Shown here piece after piece: positions 1-10,300 of a stretch of DNA of 64,000 nt. How positions within the stretch are numbered: the stretch's first letter is position 1; each line of letters opens with the position of its first letter. The translations under genes and the position numbers were made by a program. The notes beneath the pieces were generated by a model. That model saw only the letters and a program-made list of their open reading frames with translations, was not told the DNA's origin and did not search any database. Source of the stretch: JTS-AC122 sp050246015 (lineage in GTDB: Bacteria > Planctomycetota > Phycisphaerae > Phycisphaerales > UBA1924); assembly GCA_050246015.1 (NCBI GenBank), contig JBFWWU010000009.1, positions 131,196 to 195,195 on the forward strand, given 5' to 3'.

Positions 1-542
1 TTGAGCACGGCGCGCCACCAAGCGGCGTCTTGGACGGTGCGGTGCAGGTTGACGCCGAGGTGGTCCGCGCTCGATGACCCCCGCGTCGCGATCGTCAGGC
101 ATAACAGCCCCCGCGGACGCAGCAGGCGGCGCAGTTCCGCGAGCAACACATGGATGTCCGACACTTCCAGGTGTTCCAGCACATCGAAGCACGTCACAAG
201 CCCGAAGAGTGCGTCCGCGAATGGGATGCGACCCGATTCGATCAGCGCGACTCGGTGTGGGGCGCCGAGGCGTTCGCGGGCGCGCGCGACGGCGGTCTCG
301 CTTACGTCGGCTCCGTAGGACTCCAGGCCCAGGTGACGTTCCATCGCTTGAACGGCAAACCCGACGCCGCAGCCCACGTCCAGTGCCGGCCCCGACGTTC
401 CACGCAGGCGATCAAACGCTCGAAAGAGTGCCCGATAGCCGGGCGACGTGGTGGCGTCGTTGTACCCCGGGTGGCGGGCGATGACGCGGTCGTAGATCTC
501 GCGGTACGGGACGGGGGCGGACGCGGTCGGAGCACTGGACAT
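1..542 (-). CDS. class I SAM-dependent methyltransferase (3' end cut by window edge)
   Basis: Translating the minus strand from the ATG at 542 gives an uninterrupted 180-residue frame that runs off the left edge. It carries the class I methyltransferase signature: a motif I glycine loop LDVGCGVG at residues 54-61, an acidic residue after the next strand (YGADVSETAV), and the motif IV-like FDVLEHL at 119-125 followed by LLRPRGLLCLTI. This is a Methyltransf_11/23-type fold that uses S-adenosylmethionine. The acceptor cannot be told from the sequence. It diverges from the sulfotransferase at 694, so both may belong to a small-molecule or glycan decoration set, but that is only context. The C-terminus is missing from the window. 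Confidence 0.85.
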   Translation of the reverse strand, partial: MSSAPTASAPVPYREIYDRVIARHPGYNDATTSPGYRALFRAFDRLRGTSGPALDVGCGVGFAVQAMERHLGLESYGADVSETAVARARERLGAPHRVALIESGRIPFADALFGLVTCFDVLEHLEVSDIHVLLAELRRLLRPRGLLCLTIATRGSSSADHLGVNLHRTVQDAAWWRAVL

Positions 543-693
543 TGAACGACTTTCGTCCCTTTGGGATGGGTGCATGCACTTTCGCGGATCGCGCCGTGGC
601 ACGGACGCGCGTGCAGCAATTGCGCCCGCCACGTGACCCCGCGGAACTTGACCGCCGATCACGAAACGGCCGACGATCTCTGCGGGAGTGCCC

Positions 694-1629
694 ATGCCCC
701 AGCGTTCGATGCGATTCCTGGTCTTTGCAAGCCCCAAGAGCGGCACCACGTGGTTGCAGCGCTTGCTCTCGGCGCACCCGATGGTGCATTGCGGGGAGAC
801 GCGGCTGTTCGGGCGGCACATCGACCCGTCGCGCCCGAGCGGACTGGGAATCACGCTCGAATCCTACGTCGAGAACTTGCAGCGCCACTTCCACGCGCCG
901 CGGCCCGCCGTGCCCGGCGGCGGATCGTTCCAGCACGAACTGATGTGCGATCTGGCCGACCAGATCGCCCGCACCACGCTCCGCGTCTCAGGCAAGTCGA
1001 TCTACGGCGAGAAACTGACACCGTATCTCGGCACGGCGTCGCACGCGCTGCGCCAAGCGTCGCGGTACTCGCCAAGGACACGGCTGATCTTCCTAGTGCG
1101 AGACGGGCGAGACGTGGTGGTATCAGGGGCGGCCCAGTGGAACAACCTGACCCGGGCGACGACGGCCGCCGCGCCGGCCGCCGCGGGGGTCGATGAGCGG
1201 TACGTCGAGATGTTCACGCAGCACTGGATCGAGGCGGCGTGCGCCTACAGCGAGGTCGGGGACGAGTTCGATCACACGCTGCTCGTCAGGTACGAGGACA
1301 TGCTCGCCGACCCGGAGGCGCAGGCGGCCCGCCTGTTGCAGTTCATCGGGGCGGATGCATCGGGCCAACTCGTGAGCGAGTGCGTGGCCGCCGCGTCGTT
1401 CGAGCGGCTGAGCGGCGGCCGACAGCGGGGGGACGAGGACGCCAGCAGTTTCTTCCGCAAGGGGACGGCCGGTGATTGGCGCGCCAAGTTGTCGCGCGAA
1501 CAAGCGGCGCGATTCGAGCGAGTCGCGGGGCGCTGGCTTCGGGCCTATGGCTACGCGACGACGGGAGAGGTCAGGACGGAGCCCAAGCCGGCCCAGGCGA
1601 CCTCGCCGCCGGCTTTGAACGCTGGGTAA
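694..1629 (+). CDS. sulfotransferase family protein
   Basis: A 311-residue PAPS-dependent sulfotransferase, full length for the family. The 5'-phosphosulfate loop PKSGTTWL lies at about residues 14-21. The 3'-phosphate region follows at the LIFLVRDGRDVVVSG segment near residue 130, and the acceptor-side RYEDMLADPEAQAARLLQFIG block and the late FFRKGTAGDW block are both present. The last two are typical of Sulfotransfer_1/3 proteins (the KxGxxGDW element). It would transfer sulfate from PAPS to a hydroxyl on a carbohydrate or small molecule. ATG 694 is chosen over the in-frame GTG at 688 because GGGAG at 684-688 sits 5 nt upstream of it. Planctomycetes often carry many such genes. The substrate is unknown. 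Confidence 0.9.
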   Translation: MPQRSMRFLVFASPKSGTTWLQRLLSAHPMVHCGETRLFGRHIDPSRPSGLGITLESYVENLQRHFHAPRPAVPGGGSFQHELMCDLADQIARTTLRVSGKSIYGEKLTPYLGTASHALRQASRYSPRTRLIFLVRDGRDVVVSGAAQWNNLTRATTAAAPAAAGVDERYVEMFTQHWIEAACAYSEVGDEFDHTLLVRYEDMLADPEAQAARLLQFIGADASGQLVSECVAAASFERLSGGRQRGDEDASSFFRKGTAGDWRAKLSREQAARFERVAGRWLRAYGYATTGEVRTEPKPAQATSPPALNAG

Positions 1630-1638
1630 ACCGGCGGG

Positions 1639-3732
1639 CTACTCCGCCCGCCTCAACCATTCCTCTTCATGCTGCCGGAGTTTGTCCTGGGCTTGATCGC
1701 GTTCCCAGAGCAGATCGCGGCACCGCGCCGCGTCGCAGTAGACGTCTTCCTTGGTCAGCAGGTCGTCGATCTGTTTGACGCGAGCCTCGAGCGCCGCGAT
1801 TTCCTGTTCCAACCGGTCGCTTGACATCCACGACAGGGCGCTCTTTTCGGTGAGGTGCTTGGCGCCGGGCGATGTCGGCGACCCGTTGCGGGCGCCGGTG
1901 GCCGTCGGCTTTGCACTCGCCGCCGTCTTTTTCCTGGCCTCGTCCGCCTCGCGGCGCCGGAGCGCCTCGGCTTCGGCGGCCTTCCGCGCCGCCGCCCGTT
2001 CGATCTGCTTGCGGTGCCAGTCGGTGTAGTTCCCGTGGAAGACCTCGGCGCCGCCGTGCCCGTCGAGCACGATGAGGTGCTCGCAGGTCGCGTCGATCAG
2101 CGCGCGGTCGTGCGAGATCAGGATCATGGTCCCGTCGAACGGGGACGAACGGCGGCCGTCGTCATCGTCCGATGGGGCGGCGAGCACGTCCTCCAGCCGC
2201 TCGGCGGAGGAAATGTCGAGGTGATTGGTCGGTTCATCAAGGATGAGCAGGTTCTTGGCGCTGGCCAGCAGCCCCGCGAGGCGCGCCCGGCTGCGCTCGC
2301 CCCCCGACAATGATCCGATCCGCTTGTCCTGGTCCTTGCCGCTGAAGAGAAAGGCGCCGGCAAGGTCCCGCGCCTGCTGCTCGCTGAACACGGTCCCGGG
2401 GTTTTCCCGCTTGATGATGAGTTGCAGGTACTCGTAGACCGCGAGGTTTTCGTCCGCCTCGTCGCCGGTCTGCGAGTAGTAGCCGACGACCACGTTGGAG
2501 CCGAGTTTGACGGACCCGGCGTCCAGCGGCAACTGACCGAGCAACCCTCGCACGAGCGTCGATTTGCCCGCGCCGTTGGGCCCGATGATCCCCCACCGCT
2601 CCCCGCGAGAGATCGTGACGTCGAAATCGTCAAACAGGATCTTCGACGCGGCGTCGGGATCGGTGTATTCATCGCGGGCGGCGCCGGGCGCGAGGGCGTA
2701 CCGCTTGCTGATGCCCCGCGCGACGGCGACCAGGTCGCCGGCGCGCGGCGCCCTGGGAAGATCGAAGTCGAGCGTTTCGAGTTCGACGGGGCGTTCGAGC
2801 GTGCTGTCGCGCTTTTCGCGATCGAGTTTGGATTGGCGGCCCTGCGCCTGCTTGGCGCGTTGTCCCGCCTTGTACTTTCGGATGTACGCCTCTTCCTTGC
2901 GGAACTTGTCCTGCTGCTTCTCGAACGCGCGGAACTGGGTCAGGCGTCGCTGGTAGCGGATCTCGCAGAACGCCGAGTAGTTGCCGGGGTAATCGATCAG
3001 GCGCCCCTGCTCGACCTCCTCGATCCGCGTCACCACGCGGTCGAGCATGTAGCGGTCGTGACTGACCATCAGCACCGCGCCGCGGAAGTCGCTCACGAGG
3101 AACTCCTCAAGCCACTCGCGCCCGGCGATGTCGAGGTGGTTCGTCGGCTCGTCGAGCAGGAGCAGATCCGGGCTTTCCAGCAGCAGCTTGGCGAGCGCCA
3201 GTCGTCCCTTCTGCCCGCCCGACAACCCCGACACCTTCACGTGGAACTGCCCGTCGGTGAACCCGAGCCCGTGCAGCACCGCGTCGATCTTGTGATCGAT
3301 CGCGTACCCGCCGGCGGCTTCCATCCGCCGCTCCACGTCCGTCTGCTTGCGCATCAATCGTTCAAGGCGGGCGTCGGCGTCCGGGCCGCCCTCGATGCTG
3401 ACGCGCTCCATGTCGTGGTAGACTTCGTCGAGTTCGGCGTGCAGGCGCGTGAGTTCGGCGAACGCTTTTCCCGCCTCCTCGCGCAGCGTGAGGTGCGGGT
3501 CGAGCACCGGGTCCTGCCGAAGAAAGCCCACGCGAGCGCCGCGGGCCAGACCCGTCGAGCCCGAGTCCGGCGTGAGCTCGCCCGTGATGAGGCGCATCAG
3601 GGTGGATTTGCCGGCTCCGTTGCGGCCCACGAGCCCGATCCGCTCGCCCGGCTCGATGGACAGCGTCGCGCCGTCCAGGATGACGGTCTGACCGATGGAG
3701 TACGACAAGTTGACGGCGGCGAGGATGGGCAT
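1639..3732 (-). CDS. ABC-F family ATPase (Uup-like)
   Basis: A 697-residue protein with two ABC ATPase cassettes and no membrane segments, as in the ABC-F family that acts on ribosomes. Cassette 1 has Walker A GRNGAGKST at residues 36-44, signature LSGGQKGRLALAKLL and LLLDEPTNHLD. Cassette 2 has GPNGAGKSTL, LSGGERSRARLAGLL and LILDEPTNHLD. Between them lies the charged linker rich in KQQDKFRKEEAYIRKYKAGQR that marks ABC-F proteins. The C-terminus (LEQEIAALEARVKQIDDLL onward) is a short coiled coil as in Uup. The frame is open to 3837, but MPILAAVNLSYSIGQ at 3732 matches the usual ABC-F beginning, so that ATG is preferred. Whether it is a true Uup, EttA or another subfamily cannot be settled here. 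Confidence 0.92.
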   Translation of the reverse strand: MPILAAVNLSYSIGQTVILDGATLSIEPGERIGLVGRNGAGKSTLMRLITGELTPDSGSTGLARGARVGFLRQDPVLDPHLTLREEAGKAFAELTRLHAELDEVYHDMERVSIEGGPDADARLERLMRKQTDVERRMEAAGGYAIDHKIDAVLHGLGFTDGQFHVKVSGLSGGQKGRLALAKLLLESPDLLLLDEPTNHLDIAGREWLEEFLVSDFRGAVLMVSHDRYMLDRVVTRIEEVEQGRLIDYPGNYSAFCEIRYQRRLTQFRAFEKQQDKFRKEEAYIRKYKAGQRAKQAQGRQSKLDREKRDSTLERPVELETLDFDLPRAPRAGDLVAVARGISKRYALAPGAARDEYTDPDAASKILFDDFDVTISRGERWGIIGPNGAGKSTLVRGLLGQLPLDAGSVKLGSNVVVGYYSQTGDEADENLAVYEYLQLIIKRENPGTVFSEQQARDLAGAFLFSGKDQDKRIGSLSGGERSRARLAGLLASAKNLLILDEPTNHLDISSAERLEDVLAAPSDDDDGRRSSPFDGTMILISHDRALIDATCEHLIVLDGHGGAEVFHGNYTDWHRKQIERAAARKAAEAEALRRREADEARKKTAASAKPTATGARNGSPTSPGAKHLTEKSALSWMSSDRLEQEIAALEARVKQIDDLLTKEDVYCDAARCRDLLWERDQAQDKLRQHEEEWLRRAE

Positions 3733-3843
3733 GGACAGGTGGGATCTCGGGGGGAAGGAGATCTTAGAACGGTGCGGCGACGTGCGCAGGATTCTTGAAC
3801 ATGATCGGACCGCGTTTCGCCGTCGAACGCCTACCATGACGCG

Positions 3844-4179
3844 ATGGATCGGTCCCGGAGAGTTCCAAAGCAGTGGGGGGCGAGGATCGCCGGCGTCAGC
3901 GCGGCGGCGAGTGTGCTGCTGCTCGCGTCGGGCTGTTCATCGCAGGGGAGTGCGGGCGGGGTCGCTACCAGTACGGGGCAAAGCAACCCCGCCGCGGCCA
4001 ATGCGACGACTGCGGTCGATCCCAACGCGCCGCTGTCACTGTTCGAGCAGCGGCGGCTTCTGAACCGCATCGCGGCGGACCCGCGCACGCAGCTCCAACG
4101 CCTCAGCCCGCGCGAGCGCCGCGGGCTCGCGGCCATGGCCGCCGCCGCCAACAAGAAGAAAGCCGACGACGAGAACTGA
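3844..4179 (+). CDS. small predicted lipoprotein, unknown function
   Basis: 111 residues. A basic N-terminus is followed by a short hydrophobic stretch and the lipobox LASGC, with the acylated Cys at 31. After it come a Ser/Gly/Ala-rich spacer and a charged C-terminal segment (LFEQRRLLNRIAADP, then RLSPRERRGLAAMAAAANKKK). No known domain was recognised. No Shine-Dalgarno is visible. Instead TACCAT at 3832-3837 ends 6 nt before the ATG, the leaderless arrangement discussed in the findings. It diverges from the ABC-F gene and converges on trpE. It is likely anchored in a membrane facing the periplasm. Confidence 0.7.
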   Translation: MDRSRRVPKQWGARIAGVSAAASVLLLASGCSSQGSAGGVATSTGQSNPAAANATTAVDPNAPLSLFEQRRLLNRIAADPRTQLQRLSPRERRGLAAMAAAANKKKADDEN

Positions 4180-4190
4180 ACCGAGACGAG

Positions 4191-5939
4191 TCAGGCTGGA
4201 ATGCCTGGCGACGTGAACGCGCTCTCGGCGACTTCGATGGCGCGTGCCAGTGCGGCGGCCTTGTTGACGGTCTCCTGATACTCCGCCGGGGCCTGCGAGT
4301 CCGCCACGATCCCGCCCGACGCTTGAAGATGGTACATCCACCCGCTGGGGTCGCGCGCCGCCGTCGGCACCACCATGGTCCGCAGGGCCAGCGCGATATC
4401 CATCTCGCCGTCGAGTGATACGTACCCGAACCCCCCGCCGTACGGTCCGCGGCGCACCGGCTCGAGCTCGTCGATGATCTGCATGGCGCGCACCTTTGGC
4501 GCGCCGGAGATGGTCCCGACCGGCAGGGCCGCGCGGAGCGCGTCCCAGCAGTCCAGCCCGCGGCGCAGTTCGCCCGTCACGGTTGACGAGATGTGCATCA
4601 CGTGGCTGTAGCGCTCGACGCTCATCAGCACGGGGAGTTCGATGGACCCGGGCCGGGCGACCTTGCCCACGTCGTTGCGTCCCAGGTCCACGAGCATGAT
4701 GTGCTCGGCCCGCTCTTTCGGGTCGGCCAGGAGTTCGCGTTCGAGCGCGGCGTCCTCGTCCGGGGTGGATCCGCGGCGGCGCGTCCCCGCGAGCGGACGA
4801 TTAGTGACCACCAGCCGGGCTTGCCGCGCACCCGGATCGGTGCTCGCGGAGGCGCGGCGGACGCGGCACAGGATCTCGGGGCTCGATGCGACGAGGATGC
4901 ACCCTTGCGCCTGAAGATACACCATGTACGGACTGGGATTGACCGCGCGGAGCGCGCGGTAGACGTCAAACGGATCCGCGTGGCTGCGCTTCTCGAATCG
5001 CTGGCCGAGCACGACCTGAAAGACATCGCCGGCGCGGATGTATTCGAGCGCCTTGGCGACCATCTCCGCGTGCCGCGCTGGGGTCAGGTTCGAGTCCAGA
5101 GCCGCGCGCCGGTCAAGCGTCGCCCGGTCATGTGATGACGCCGCTTGGGGTCGAGGCGGCAGACGGCCGCTGGGGAGCGGCTTGCTGTGAGTCTGGAGCA
5201 TCTGGACCCGGTGCTCCAAAGCCGCGAGTCCCTGCTCGTGCAGTCGGCGCAGGTCCGCTGGGTCGGTTGCGCCGGCGCCGACCGGCACCTCGACGAGGCA
5301 TACGACGTACACCAGTTTGTCCACGTGATCGAACACCACCGTTCCGTCGTAATACGCGAACTGGATTTCGGGCAGTCGGCGATCATCATCGGGAACGCGG
5401 CGCGACGGGTCCGCCGTGAATCCGAGTTTCTCCGGCTCCGCGTACCGAACGCTGTCGTAGGACGCATACCCGAACCATCCGCCCAGGACGCACGAGGGCA
5501 GCGGCGCCGCGCGCTCGGCCGTCGGGACCGGGACGGTCAAGCGCAGGTTTGCAGAGAGACGCCGCGGCACGTCGAGCGGATCCGTCTCGCGCGAGTGGGT
5601 GATGCCAGAAGAGCCCGGCGGGCGCTCTACCGGATGCCATCGCTGCGCCGAGCGGTGGTCGACGATCTGCACGTCATGTCCGCGGACGATCACCTCGAGG
5701 GCGGGCTGAGCGCCCAGGATCGAGTGGCGCCCCTGGCGCTCGCCGCCTTCGACGGATTCCAGGAGGAATGACGGCGCGGTGCGCTTGTCCGGCGCGACCA
5801 GCCGCCGGTAGGCAAGCACGGGCGTCAACTGATCTTCCAGGAGCCGGACGCTCATGGGAACGACGAGCGTGGCGTCCGGCGACTCGTACCGCGCCGCTTC
5901 CACGCATGCCACGAACTCTTCCAGCGACGGCCAGGCCAT
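4191..5939 (-). CDS. trpE: anthranilate synthase component I
   Basis: 582 residues that convert chorismate plus ammonia or glutamine-derived ammonia to anthranilate, the first step of tryptophan synthesis. The N-terminal LLESVEGGE is the tryptophan-binding feedback motif that separates TrpE from PabB and isochorismate synthases. The chorismate-binding domain is complete: FQVVLGQRFE, SPEILCRV, RPLAGTRRRG, EHIMLVDLGRNDVG, GTISGAPKVRAMQIIDELEP, YGGGFGYVSLDG and a final ASGGIVADS. It is longer than the usual ~500 residues because of an inserted segment in the middle (about residues 245-285, Leu/Arg/Pro rich). No trpG lies next to it, so the amidotransferase subunit must be elsewhere. TAGACT ends 6 nt before the ATG with no Shine-Dalgarno, which suggests a leaderless transcript. 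Confidence 0.95.
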   Translation of the reverse strand: MAWPSLEEFVACVEAARYESPDATLVVPMSVRLLEDQLTPVLAYRRLVAPDKRTAPSFLLESVEGGERQGRHSILGAQPALEVIVRGHDVQIVDHRSAQRWHPVERPPGSSGITHSRETDPLDVPRRLSANLRLTVPVPTAERAAPLPSCVLGGWFGYASYDSVRYAEPEKLGFTADPSRRVPDDDRRLPEIQFAYYDGTVVFDHVDKLVYVVCLVEVPVGAGATDPADLRRLHEQGLAALEHRVQMLQTHSKPLPSGRLPPRPQAASSHDRATLDRRAALDSNLTPARHAEMVAKALEYIRAGDVFQVVLGQRFEKRSHADPFDVYRALRAVNPSPYMVYLQAQGCILVASSPEILCRVRRASASTDPGARQARLVVTNRPLAGTRRRGSTPDEDAALERELLADPKERAEHIMLVDLGRNDVGKVARPGSIELPVLMSVERYSHVMHISSTVTGELRRGLDCWDALRAALPVGTISGAPKVRAMQIIDELEPVRRGPYGGGFGYVSLDGEMDIALALRTMVVPTAARDPSGWMYHLQASGGIVADSQAPAEYQETVNKAAALARAIEVAESAFTSPGIPA

Positions 5940-6045
5940 GCGGCAAGTCTAGATCCTCGTCTCGCGTCACGTGCTGGAGTTGTGGAGATCCGCCCGGCGT
6001 GCGAGCGCGGATATGCTGCACGCCGGGATAACGGAGGAAGCAACC

Positions 6046-7344
6046 ATGCCGGGTCTTCATGTTTCACGACGGCGGTTCATCAAGGCCGGCGCCGCGGCCG
6101 TCGCGCTCGCCTCGGCTCCACGCGCGTGGTCGCGGACGCGGCGGTCCGAGAAACTGCGCATCGCCGTTGTTGGCACGCAGAATCAGGCCGCCTGGAATCT
6201 CTCGCAGATCCAGGGCGAGCAGATCGTCGGGATATGTGACGTGGACCTGGGGTTTCTTGAACAAGCGGGCGCGACGTATCCGGGGGCAAAGCGATACCGC
6301 GACTTTCGCGGGATGCTCTCGGGCTCGCTCGAATACGACGCCGTCCTGGTCGCGGCGCCCGATCACATCCACGCGCCCGCGGCGGCCTTGGCGCTGCGTC
6401 GCGGCAAGCACGTGTACTGCGAAAAACCCCTGGCCCACACCGTCGAAGAAGCACGAGTGCTCGCGACGCTCGCCAAGGAGAAGGGGCTCGCGACGCAGAT
6501 GGGCACGCAGATCCACGCCGGCGCCAACTACCGCCGCGTCGTCGAACTCGTTCGCAGCGGGATTATCGGCAACATCCTGGAGGTTCACGTCTGGTGCGGC
6601 AAGAGTTGGTCGGGCGGGACGTACGGCGAGTCCAAGCCGCCTCCCGCGAACTTGGACTGGGATCTGTGGCTCGGGCCCGCCGCGAAACATGATTACTGCG
6701 ACGGCATCCATCCGGCGCAGTGGCGGCGATTCTGGGAGTACGGCACCGGGACCCTGGGTGACATGGCGTGCCACCACATGGACCTGGCGCACTGGGCCCT
6801 TGAACTGGGTCATCCCCTCAGCGTGCACGCCCAGGGGCCGCCCGTCGATGCGGTGGGCACCCCGGCATGGCTCATCGTTCGCTACGAGCATCCGGCCAAG
6901 GGCCAACGCGCTCCCGTCACGGTCACCTGGTACGACGGTGAGAAGCGCCCGGAAGTCCTGGCGACCCTGAAGAACGCCGACGGCACGCCGCTCTCATGGG
7001 GCGACGGCAACCTGTTCGTCGGCGAGTCGGGGATGATCATCGCCGACTACGGCTCGCACCGGCTGCTGCGCAACGGCATCGCGGTCGAGTTCACCCCGCC
7101 TGCCCCTTCCATCCCGGATTCCGCGGGGCATCACGCCGAGTGGATCGCCGCGTGCAAGACCGGTTCGCCGACGACGTGCCACTTCGGCTACTCGGGCATG
7201 CTCTCCGAAGCCGTCCTGCTGGGGAACGTGTCGTACCGCGTCGGGAAAAAACTCGAGTGGGATCCGGTGGCGCTGCGAGCGAGCAACGCCCCCGAAGCCG
7301 ACACGCTGATCAAGCACCACTATCGTGAGGGGTGGATGTTGTGA
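6046..7344 (+). CDS. Gfo/Idh/MocA family oxidoreductase, TAT-exported
   Basis: A 432-residue NAD(P)-dependent sugar dehydrogenase-type protein. It begins with a twin-arginine signal: SRRRFIKAGAAAVALA at residues 7-22. A Rossmann strand IAVVGTQNQAAW follows, in which the usual GxGxxG loop is degenerate. The CEKPLAH motif that holds the nicotinamide is intact. The C-terminal half (LDWDLWLGPA, HPAQWRRFWEYGTGTLGDMACHHMD) is the form seen in many planctomycete secreted Gfo/Idh proteins, where the cofactor is thought to be carried along in the folded enzyme. ATG 6046 is chosen because GGAGG at 6033-6037 lies 8 nt upstream and the TAT motif then sits at the extreme N-terminus. It ends 6 nt before the stop of the convergent AsmA-like gene. 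The substrate is unknown. Confidence 0.93.
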   Translation: MPGLHVSRRRFIKAGAAAVALASAPRAWSRTRRSEKLRIAVVGTQNQAAWNLSQIQGEQIVGICDVDLGFLEQAGATYPGAKRYRDFRGMLSGSLEYDAVLVAAPDHIHAPAAALALRRGKHVYCEKPLAHTVEEARVLATLAKEKGLATQMGTQIHAGANYRRVVELVRSGIIGNILEVHVWCGKSWSGGTYGESKPPPANLDWDLWLGPAAKHDYCDGIHPAQWRRFWEYGTGTLGDMACHHMDLAHWALELGHPLSVHAQGPPVDAVGTPAWLIVRYEHPAKGQRAPVTVTWYDGEKRPEVLATLKNADGTPLSWGDGNLFVGESGMIIADYGSHRLLRNGIAVEFTPPAPSIPDSAGHHAEWIAACKTGSPTTCHFGYSGMLSEAVLLGNVSYRVGKKLEWDPVALRASNAPEADTLIKHHYREGWML

Positions 7345-7350
7345 GAGGGC

Positions 7351-10300
7351 CTACTTGTCCTTCCTAGGACCCTTCAGGAGGTCCTCGATCGCTTTTCCTG
7401 GGTCTTCCAGGAGTTTCTTGGGGTCGGGCAGGAGCTTGGCGGCGTTCTCCTTCAGGAACGTCTCGGCGTCGGGCTGCGCCTTGGGGTTGTCGAGGCTGCC
7501 GCTGACCTTGATGGGGACCAGGGTGTTGCGATCGAGGATCTTGATGTTGGCAAGGATCGCGCCGCCGCCCAGAAGTCCGACGGTCTCGTCCGCCAGCGCG
7601 AAGAGCGGGACATACGTGACGACGTTGATCTTTCGGCCGACGAGATCCACCGTGCCCCGGGTCTCGACGGTGAACTCCCCGAGCGGGAAGCGGAAGCGGT
7701 CGTAGGTGAGGACGCCGTGATCGGCGCGGACGGTGAAGGGTTCGATCTTGCGTCCGATGACGCCCGAGCGTCGGCCGCCGGCAAACTTCAGGAGTTGACT
7801 GAAGAACCCCTGCGCCTCGAACTGCGCGGTCCCGAGGTCGGCGGTGATGACCCCGTTGAACTTCGTCATGTCCTTCCCGTCGGCGGGAAAGGTGAAATTA
7901 GTGGCGGTGATGACGCCCTTCTCGTCCTGGGGCGTCTTGACGACCGTCTCGACCAGAGGAAGCCCGCCCGCGAATCGCTTGACCAGCGGCGCGACGACTT
8001 CGGTGAGATCGGCCTGCATCGGGCCGGTCTGCATGAAGGTGCCGTTCTCGATCTTGCCGACGATCCTGGCATCAAGGCGCGGCGCGTCGGCGGTGAGGTT
8101 GAGCGTGCCGCCGCTGCGGGAGAGATGCTGGGCCTTGAGGTTCACCGTGAGGATCGCGCCCAGCGCATCAACGACAAGGCCCTTCTGATTCGCCAGCGCA
8201 TCGACGAGCGCGGTGGGGAGGCCCTGGAGGTCGCCGTCGGCGTTGAGTTCGGCGGCGTCCGTGGTCAGGACGCCCGCTGCGTCCGCGAGGTGGTCCAGCG
8301 AGCCGGCCAGGTGCGCCGGCTTGGATGAATCGGCGGAGTCGCCCGACACGCGCGCGATCGTGATGTCGTAGTTGACGGAGGCCGCGGCCGACGACGGCGG
8401 CGCCACGAGCGAGGCGCGGATATCGTCCAGTCGTACGGTCTGGCCGTCCGGGCGGCGGAGGGTCATGCCCGGGGAGGTGAGCGCGGTATCGAGCGCAAAG
8501 ACGCCCGGCTTGAGGGGTCCCTGAACCGGCTTGTCCCCTTCGGACTTCGCCCTCGCGATCGCGACCTTCTTGAGGTCGAGAGAAAACGAGGTTTCCTGCG
8601 CGAGTTGGGCGCCGGGCGGCGTGTTGTTCGTGCGAGCGTCCGCCGCGCCCAGGAGGTTGTCGTTCACCCAGTCCACGCTGGGGGTCCACGTGAGTCTGGC
8701 GGAATCGGCGCGGATCGCCTGTTCGTCCATCGAAGCGGTGATGGAGGCGCCCTTCAGGCGCGGAGAGTCCAGGTCGGCCTGGATATTCGTGCGCGTGGGC
8801 ACCGAAGCGCTGGCGGCGCGAGCGCCGCCCGGGCCGGCGCGAGGGGCGCCGGGCGCGGCGAGCGGGACCTGCTCGATACGGACAGTGGCCTGGATTCGTT
8901 CGCCCAGCGCGCCGACGAGGTAGTTGGACTTGCCGAGAATCGAATCAGCGGCCGCGGTATTGACGTCGATGAGTTTGGCCACCGCGGAGAGATTCGCCCC
9001 GCCGCCGGCGGGCACGCGCGCGGTCACATCGAGTTTCGCAACTGCATCCGTGCGAACCGAATCGACGCGCACGAGGTCGGCGGAGACGCTCGCGGGCACG
9101 CTCGCCGTCTCGCGCTCAGGGCCCATGATCTTCGCAAGCGGAACGTTCGCTGTCGCCGCGAGGTTGCGAAGACTCGCGGCCACGCTCGAGTCGTTCACCG
9201 AGAGATTCCGGATCGTCACCGGCGCGCTGGTTGTCAAGCGGGCCGTCAGTTCCGGCGCGGCGTCCCACGAAGGCTCGACGGATCCTTCCTTGGTGACTTT
9301 CAAGGGGAGCGTGTAAGGCTCGATCACGCAGCGCAGAGTGAACGGGTCCGCGAGCGTCATCGGCGCCGAGGGCGCGGGAGCGTTGCCGGCGGGCGTCGCC
9401 GGGCCTTCTGAAGAGGACGAGAGCGCGGCCAGCAACCCGGCGGTGCTCGCGGGCGTCACGGTTGCTTCGAGGGAAGCGTCGTTGATGATTGCCCGCGTCG
9501 GGGTGAGGGCGGCGTCCAGCAGCGCCTTCGTGCCGCCGGCGGATCGTAGTTCAAGTTTCGCGGACTGCGACGCCGGTTCGCCCGCCGGGTGCAGCGGCGC
9601 CGACCGGAACGACAGTTCGACCTCGCTTCCGATGAGCGCGCTGATCAGCCGCTTGGCCTCCGCGGCCGCGTCCTGACCCTGCCCGGCGTCCAGCGCGGCG
9701 GCAACCGACGGGACCACCCCGAGCATCGATCGGGGAACGGACTTCGCGTCCGCCTGGATCGTGGGGCTGATCGCGATCAGCCGCTCGATCGGGTTCGATG
9801 ACGCCGGCCGATCGTTCACGGGCTTGGATAGTGCGCTGGCCGGGGCACTGGCGCTCGCGCTGACGGTGAACGCCGAGCCACCTTGCGACAGCGCCGCGTC
9901 GAGCGTGACGCGGGGCTGTTCACCCGGCTTCAGCAGCGCGGCGAGCGAGGCCCGCGAAAGCATGATTGTTGTCGGCTGCTCCGGGGCGACGGCCCCCGGG
10001 GGCAGCAGACCCTTGGAGGTGCCCGCTGCGACGGGCTCGCCCGGCAGCGTCACCGAGAGATCGTCGATGCGCACATCCGCCTGCGCCCGAGCCCCGCCGA
10101 GGATCTGAGTCACGTCGAGCGGCTTGGCCGGGGCGCCGGAGGCAACGGCCGGTGGCATCAGCATGTCCATGTCGATCGACAGGTCCTTGATGCGGACGTC
10201 GATGGCGCCGCGCCCCGCGACCTGCATCGCGCCGGCGCCCGGCGCGGCGCCCGCGCCCGGCTCCGTCCGCATCACGCGCTGGATCAGCGGGCCCGCCGAC

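Noticed and set aside
1..545. Three plus-strand open frames at the left edge
   Set aside because: They are Arg/Ser-rich shadows; the minus strand encodes a clear methyltransferase with LDVGCGVG in the same place.
2422..3798. 458-aa plus-strand frame
   Set aside because: Antisense shadow of the ABC-F gene, with no domain and biased composition.
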